Shown one piece after another: positions 59,946 to 64,000 of a DNA stretch of 64,000 bases. The stretch lies in NCBI GenBank assembly GCA_963848525.1, contig CAWKDZ010000002.1:496001-560000 (forward strand). The letters are read 5' to 3'. The notes beneath the pieces were generated by a model that saw only the letters and a list, made by a program, of their open reading frames with translations, made no database searches and was not told where the DNA came from. Every line of letters begins with the position of its first letter. Position 1 is the stretch's first letter. The position numbers and the translations under genes were made by a program. Source of the DNA: JACCTU01 sp963848525. Lineage in GTDB: Bacteria > Actinomycetota > Thermoleophilia > Gaiellales > Gaiellaceae.

Positions 59946-60985
59946 GGGATCGCCGCCACGCCCGGGAGCTCCTTGCCTTCGAGCAGCTCGAGCGACGCAC
60001 CGCCGCCGGTCGAGGCCCAGTCGACGTCGTCCGCGAGCCCGAGCTCCTGGAGCGCGCGGACCGAGTCAGCGCCGCCGACGACCGTGTAACCGTCGACCTG
60101 CGCGACCGCTTCGGCGACGGCGCGCGTGCCTTCCGCGAAGCGCGGCCACTCGAACACGCCCATCGGGCCGTTCCAGAAGACCGTCTTCGAGCGGCGGACG
60201 CGCTCGGCAAAGTCGCGACGCGTGTCCGGCCCGACGTCGAGCCCGAGCCAGCCGGTCGGGAGCTCGTCGTACGGGACGACCTTCGTGTCGGCCTCGGCCT
60301 CGAACGCGTTTGCAGCGACGACGTCGCGCGGAAGCACGACCTCGAACTCGAGTGGGTTGTGCTCGCGCACTTCCTCGGCCATCTTCCCACCGATCAGGAT
60401 CTCGTCCGCGCGACCGCCGAGGTTTCGCAGCACGCCGAGCTTGTCCTCGACCTTGGCGCCGCCCGAGATCAGCACGAACGGGCGCTCGACCTCGCCGAGC
60501 AACCGGCCGAGCATCTCCAGCTCGCGCTCGAGCAGCAGTCCGGCGTACGCCGGCAGCAGCTCGGCGACGCCGACCGTCGAGGCGTGCGCGCGGTGGGCCG
60601 AGCCGAACGCGTCGTTCACGTAGAGGTCGCAGCCCTCGGCGAGCTCGCGCGCGAACTCGGGGTCGTTGCTCGTCTCCCCGGCGTTGAAGCGCGTGTTCTC
60701 GAGCACCTCGACGCGCTCGTCGGGGAGCAGCTCCCGCAGGCGCGCGCGCACGGGCTCGATCGCGTACGTCGCGCGGTCTTCGTCCGTCTTCGGCCGCCCG
60801 AGGTGCGAGCAGACCCGCACGACCGACGCGTCGCGCTCGAGCAGGAGCTCCAGCGTCGGCAGCGACGCACGGATCCGCGTGTCGTCGGCGACGCGCCCCT
60901 CCTCGAGCGGCACGTTCAGGTCCGAGCGCACGAGGATCCGCTTGCCCGCGACGTCGGCGTCGCGGACGGAGCGGGGCTTCCTCAC
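59939..60985 (-). CDS. pgk: Phosphoglycerate kinase, short form
   Basis: Transfers phosphate from 1,3-bisphosphoglycerate to ADP. RILVRSDLNVPLEEGRVADD, VRVCSHLGRPKTDEDRA, ENTRFNAGETSND, VNDAFGSAHRAHAS, VLISGGAKVEDKLGVL, PMGVFEWPRFAEGT and C-terminal VDWASTGGGASLELLEG. 348 residues against about 390 usual. The shortfall is in one place, after ILIGGKMAEEVRE, where the helix pair before LPRDVV is missing in frame. GTG at 60985 overlaps the gap stop (GTGA). Confidence 0.94.
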   Translation of the reverse strand: MRKPRSVRDADVAGKRILVRSDLNVPLEEGRVADDTRIRASLPTLELLLERDASVVRVCSHLGRPKTDEDRATYAIEPVRARLRELLPDERVEVLENTRFNAGETSNDPEFARELAEGCDLYVNDAFGSAHRAHASTVGVAELLPAYAGLLLERELEMLGRLLGEVERPFVLISGGAKVEDKLGVLRNLGGRADEILIGGKMAEEVREHNPLEFEVVLPRDVVAANAFEAEADTKVVPYDELPTGWLGLDVGPDTRRDFAERVRRSKTVFWNGPMGVFEWPRFAEGTRAVAEAVAQVDGYTVVGGADSVRALQELGLADDVDWASTGGGASLELLEGKELPGVAAIPC

Positions 60986-61977
60986 AAGCGCGTCATCAGG
61001 TCGACCAGCCGGCACGAGTAGCCCCACTCGTTGTCGTACCAGCCGAAGATCTTGACCACGTTCCCGCTCACCATCGTCAGGTCGCTGTCGAAGATGCACG
61101 AGTAGGACGAGTTCTGGATGTCCGTCGAGACGAGCGGGTCCTCGGAGTACTGGAGGATGCCCTCCATCGCGCCCGCGTCGGCGACGGAGCGAAAGGCCTC
61201 GTTGACCTCTTCGACCGACGTCTCGCGGCCGACGCGGACGACGAGGTCGACGACCGAGCCGGTCGGCACCGGCGCGCGCATCGCCATGCCGTCGATCTTG
61301 CCCTTCAGGTCGGGCATGACGAGCCCGATCGCGCGCGCGGCGCCCGTGGAGGTCGGGATCAGGTTGATCGCCGCCGCCCGCGCGCGGCGCAGGTCCTCGT
61401 GCGGGAGGTCGAGGATCCGCTGGTCGTTCGTGTACGCGTGGATCGTCGTCATGAAGCCCTGTTCGATCGTGAACGTGTCGTGGAGCACCTTCGCCATCGG
61501 CGCGACGCAGTTCGTGGTGCAGGACGCGTTCGAGATGATCTTGTGGGCCTCGGCGTCGTAGGCGTCCTCGTTGACGCCGAGCACGATCGTCACGTCGGGG
61601 TTCGTCGCCGGCGCCGAGATCACGACCTTGGGCGCGCCCGCGTCGAGGTGCAGCTGCGCCTGCTCGCGCTTGGTGAAGAGCCCGGTCGACTCGAGCACGA
61701 CGTCGACGCCGAGGTCGGCCCAGGGCAGGTTCTTGGGGTCGCGCTCGGCGAGCACCTGGAACTCCTCGCCGGCCGCGCGGATGACGCCCTCGCCCGCCTC
61801 CGCCCCGCCCTCGAGCCGGCCGAGCACGGAGTCGAACTCGAGCAGGTGCGCCATCGTCTTGGCGTCGCCGAGGTCGTTGATCGCGACGACGTCGACGTCG
61901 GCGCCCTTCTTCATCTTCGCGCGGAAGAAGTTCCGCCCGATCCGACCGAACCCGTTGATCCCGACCTTGACGGCCAT
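60982..61977 (-). CDS. gap: Glyceraldehyde-3-phosphate dehydrogenase, type I
   Basis: 331 residues. NAD-binding KVGINGFGRIGRNFFRA, catalytic Cys153 in SNASCTTNCVAPMAK, TTIHAYTNDQRILDLPH, IPTSTGAARAIG and the C-terminal WYDNEWGYSCRLVDL. GAGGAGG stands before the ATG. First gene of gap-pgk-tpiA-gpmI, all on one strand with overlaps, i.e. lower glycolysis as a unit. Confidence 0.97.
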   Translation of the reverse strand: MAVKVGINGFGRIGRNFFRAKMKKGADVDVVAINDLGDAKTMAHLLEFDSVLGRLEGGAEAGEGVIRAAGEEFQVLAERDPKNLPWADLGVDVVLESTGLFTKREQAQLHLDAGAPKVVISAPATNPDVTIVLGVNEDAYDAEAHKIISNASCTTNCVAPMAKVLHDTFTIEQGFMTTIHAYTNDQRILDLPHEDLRRARAAAINLIPTSTGAARAIGLVMPDLKGKIDGMAMRAPVPTGSVVDLVVRVGRETSVEEVNEAFRSVADAGAMEGILQYSEDPLVSTDIQNSSYSCIFDSDLTMVSGNVVKIFGWYDNEWGYSCRLVDLMTRL

Positions 61978-62018
61978 GCGCCTCCTCGCTCAGTTGCCGG
62001 CCGCGAGTCTAATCGCCG

Positions 62019-62043
62019 CGAGGGCGGGCTTTGCCCGTCCTCG
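62019..62043. repeat. 11-bp palindrome with GGGCTTTGCCCG core
   Basis: Stem of 11 pairs including one G-T, loop TTT; third copy of the intergenic motif seen at 17305 and 38117. Confidence 0.5.
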
Positions 62044-62071
62044 CTCACGGTCATGTCAAGGCCAAAGGCGA

Positions 62072-62146
62072 ATCCGAACGAAGTCATCATGCTGAGGCGG
62101 AGCCGCAGCGGACTTCGTTCGGATAAGCGGACTTCGTTCGGATAAG
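62072..62146. repeat. Inverted and tandem repeat upstream of gap
   Basis: Left arm ATCCGAACGAAGTC (62072-62085) is the exact reverse complement of GACTTCGTTCGGAT at 62111-62124. The right side is duplicated: two perfect 19-bp units at 62109-62127 and 62128-62146. The left arm can pair with either right arm. Confidence 0.75.
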
Positions 62147-62322
62147 CGGCGGGACGGAGGGGAAGCTCCGAGGACGACCTTCCCCTCCGACTTCACCACG
62201 CTCAGAACCGTGGCGCCGAACGGGGTCTGAATTCGACGCCGGACGAGCGCAGACCCGCCGCTGTCCCAGTATGGACGGCTCGATGCGTCCAGGCAAATGT
62301 GAACGGTCCGGCCGTTGACAGT

Positions 62323-63234
62323 TCAGAGAACGGACGCGGCCAACTCGACGACCTTGCGCAGCCGCCGATGAACGGACGCCTTCGCAGCCGGCGGCCGGCA
62401 CTTGAGACCGAGCTCCCGCAGCGAGAGCGAAGGATGCTTCAGCCGCAGCTCCGCCACTTCGCGCAGCCCGGCGTCGAGCCGTTCGAGCTCACCGCTGTCG
62501 GCGAGCTGGCGGGCCGCGCGCACCTGCTCGTGCGCGGCGCGGCTCGCGCGGACGAGGTTGGCGTGGTCCGCGTTCGCCAGGCGGTTCGCGCGAGCCCGCG
62601 TCGCCGCGATGACGCTGTGCTCGTCGAGCGCGAGGACGACGTCGCTCGCCCCGGCTTCCGCGAGCACGTCCACGATCGTCTCGGTTCCCTTCGCGTAGGC
62701 GATCGCGTGCCGCCCTCGGTCGAGGACGGCGAGCGTCGCGAGTGAGGCGAGGAACTCGGCGCCCTCGGGCGACGCCGACCTGATCTCGAGGTGGGGGCTG
62801 CGCGGCCCGCTCAGCGAGCCGCCGCCCAGAAGCGCCCCGCGGAGGTACGCCGCCCGGCAGCAGGCCCGCGCGACCACGCGGCGCGGCGGTCGCTCGACCG
62901 GCCTGAGCCCCGAGCCGAGGATCCCGGCATCCCGCAGCAGCGCGAACGCGCGCTCGCCACCGGAAACGTGGACCTGGTACCGCGTCGAGCGGTCGAAGGC
63001 GCGGCGGCGGTACGTCCGGATCTGCGCCTCCACACCGGCCGACCGCAGCAGACCGAAGACGCGCCGCGCGACAGCGTTGCTCGAGACGTCGAAGTGCACG
63101 GCGACCTCGCCTCGGCCGAGCAGGTGCACGCTCCCCGCCGAGTGGGCGAGCCCGGAGAGCTCGGCGAGCCGGTCGCAGTCCCGCTCGGGCGCGATCGCGG
63201 CGAGCTCGTTGCGCAGGTCGTCAGACAGCGACAC
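62323..63234 (-). CDS. whiA: DNA-binding protein WhiA
   Basis: Transcription regulator of sporulation/division in actinobacteria. 303 residues: N-terminal LAGLIDADG-like domain pair (ELAAIAPERDCDRLAELSGL, CCRAAYLRGALLGGGSLSG) and C-terminal helix-turn-helix (RLKHPSLSLRELGLKCRPPAAKASVHRRLRKV). GTG at 63234 chosen at the family N-terminus (VSLSDDLRNELA). The usual upstream neighbours rapZ and yvcK are absent; ogt is there instead, overlapping by 14 bp. Downstream gap matches the common order. Confidence 0.93.
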   Translation of the reverse strand: MSLSDDLRNELAAIAPERDCDRLAELSGLAHSAGSVHLLGRGEVAVHFDVSSNAVARRVFGLLRSAGVEAQIRTYRRRAFDRSTRYQVHVSGGERAFALLRDAGILGSGLRPVERPPRRVVARACCRAAYLRGALLGGGSLSGPRSPHLEIRSASPEGAEFLASLATLAVLDRGRHAIAYAKGTETIVDVLAEAGASDVVLALDEHSVIAATRARANRLANADHANLVRASRAAHEQVRAARQLADSGELERLDAGLREVAELRLKHPSLSLRELGLKCRPPAAKASVHRRLRKVVELAASVL

Positions 63235-63676
63235 CCTCGAGCTCCAGGAGCCTGCGCTTGTAGCCGACGCCCAGCGACCCGTACGAACCGAGACCGTCCG
63301 CTGCGACCACACGGTGGCACGGCACGACGATCGCGAAGCGGTTGTGGGCACAGAACGTGCCCGCGGCGCGCTGGGCGTTCGGATAGCCGGCGAGCGCGGC
63401 GAGCTCGCCGTAGGTGACCGTCTCCCCGAAGGGCACACGCCGCAGCGAGTCGCAGACCGCTCGCTGAAAAGGCGTGAACCCGTCGAGGTCGAGCTCGACG
63501 TCGAGGAAGTCATCGCGCGCCCCCTCGAAGTAGGCGCGGAAGCGCTCGCCGAGCCGGTCCGAAGTTAGTGACACTGTGTTACTTGGGCGCGGAGCCTCGC
63601 TGTGGACGAGGGTGTCGCCGTCGAGCACCAGCTCGCCCACGCCCCACCCCTCTGCGACGTACCGCTCGTACCTCAC
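63221..63676 (-). CDS. ogt: Methylated-DNA-protein-cysteine methyltransferase
   Basis: Repairs O6-methylguanine by suicide transfer to Cys. 151 residues: FTPFQRAVCDSLRRVPFGET, YGELAALAGYPNAQRAAGTF and active site IVVPCHRVVAADG with C120, then GSYGSLGVGYKRRLLELEG. GTG start; the promoter region is shared with divergent pruA. Confidence 0.95.
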   Translation of the reverse strand: MRYERYVAEGWGVGELVLDGDTLVHSEAPRPSNTVSLTSDRLGERFRAYFEGARDDFLDVELDLDGFTPFQRAVCDSLRRVPFGETVTYGELAALAGYPNAQRAAGTFCAHNRFAIVVPCHRVVAADGLGSYGSLGVGYKRRLLELEGVAV

Positions 63677-63679
63677 AAA

Positions 63680-63685
63680 TAGAAT
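63680..63685 (+). promoter_or_regulatory. -10 box of pruA
   Basis: TAGAAT, ending 9 nt before the ATG at 63694, so a leader of about 2 nt. It overlaps a weaker CACGAT box that ends 8 nt before the ogt GTG on the other strand. Confidence 0.4.
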
Positions 63686-63693
63686 CGTGCCCG

Positions 63694-64000
63694 ATGAGCG
63701 CGCCGGGCCTCTTCCGACCGCCGCCGCCGGCGAACGAGCCGGTCAAGGACTACGCGCCGCACTCGCCCGAGCGCGAGTCCCTGCGCCTCCGGCTCCAGCA
63801 GATGCGCTCGGAGCGGCTCGAGATCCCGCTCGTGATCGGCGGCGAGGACGTCACCACCGGCACGACCGCCGAGGCGATCGTGCCGCACGACAAGTCCCAC
63901 GTCCTCGCCGACGTCCACCAGGGCGGCGCCGCGGAGGTCGAGCGCGCAGTCGCCGCGGCGGCCGACGCCTGGGAGGACTGGCACCGGACGCCCTGGGAGG
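63694..64000 (+). CDS. pruA: 1-pyrroline-5-carboxylate dehydrogenase, 5' part only
   Basis: N-terminal 102 codons of a proline/glutamate-pathway aldehyde dehydrogenase: RPPPPANEPVKDYAPHSPER, then LRLQQMRSERLEIPLVIGGE and VPHDKSHVLADVHQGGAAEV. This N-terminus (NEPVxxYAPGSPER) is characteristic of PruA. Truncated by the window edge. Confidence 0.88.
   Translation, partial: MSAPGLFRPPPPANEPVKDYAPHSPERESLRLRLQQMRSERLEIPLVIGGEDVTTGTTAEAIVPHDKSHVLADVHQGGAAEVERAVAAAADAWEDWHRTPWE

Larger units (their letters stand above)
61978..62322. other. 345-bp gap between gap and whiA
   Basis: No gene seen. Contents: a TAGACT -10-like box (62006-62011, minus strand), the palindrome at 62019-62043, the inverted/tandem repeat at 62072-62146, and an 11-bp inverted repeat (62155-62165 with 62179-62189). 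The remainder, about 62190-62322, shows nothing recognisable. Confidence 0.6.

Noticed and set aside
62072..62146. CRISPR array
   Set aside because: Only two 19-bp units with no spacers between them and no cas genes in the window.

Overview
The window is about 64 kb of very GC-rich, densely coding DNA from an actinobacterium. The gene set (WhiA, actinobacterial integration host factor, short IF2, Erm-like methylase, DUF6510 and DUF6636-type proteins, many leaderless starts) best fits the class Thermoleophilia. That placement is inference; no rRNA gene is present to confirm it. Most genes lie on the minus strand in long runs with ATGA/GTGA stop-start overlaps.

Layout. 1-6.4 kb: the transcription/translation cluster rimP-nusA-ylxR-infB, then ylxP-rbfA-nrnA, interrupted by a methyltransferase on the other strand. 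6.4-14.4 kb: small membrane and secreted proteins, dtd, a TPR protein, a sugar-nucleotide transferase, the MoxR-DUF58-transglutaminase set, and coaBC. 14.5-17.3 kb: rpoZ, gmk, mihF, pyrD, pyrK. 17.4-24.4 kb: pyrR-pyrB-pyrC-carA-carB, with a recognisable PyrR-binding hairpin in the leader. 24.5-36.5 kb: an Erm-like methylase, a GT-C-type membrane protein, and an operon LysM-rnz-DUF2007-methyltransferase-site-2 protease driven by a LexA-type promoter. It continues with a glycoside hydrolase-like secreted protein, a DgcN/DgcA pair (D-glutamate degradation) and two tandem M43 metalloproteases. 36.5-47.5 kb: tRNA-Arg, tRNA-Gly, transport, CorA, a HIT protein, a lone type IVb pilin, a molybdopterin oxidoreductase/flavin reductase pair, and a group 2 sigma factor. 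47.6-53 kb: class I aldolase, glpX, a permease, argS. 53-64 kb: an M48 protease, a phosphoesterase, a Ser/Thr kinase next to an ECF sigma factor, the glycolytic run gap-pgk-tpiA-gpmI, whiA, ogt and the start of pruA.

Three observations matter most. (1) Two copies of a ~160 bp element (42753-42908 and 50171-50336) share a core that is roughly 85-90 % identical by eye. Their closing stems differ in sequence but still pair, and the G-U pairs in both copies point to the same transcribed strand. This looks like an undescribed structured RNA or a hairpin mobile element. (2) About sixteen small indels interrupt ten genes, several of them essential (infB, rpoZ, carB, tpiA), and every one is an insertion relative to the expected frame. 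This points to uncorrected sequencing error rather than pseudogenes, so some proteins are described here across frameshifts. (3) Many starts sit exactly 7 nt after a TANNNT -10 box, indicating widespread leaderless transcripts. This rule was used to choose several start codons.
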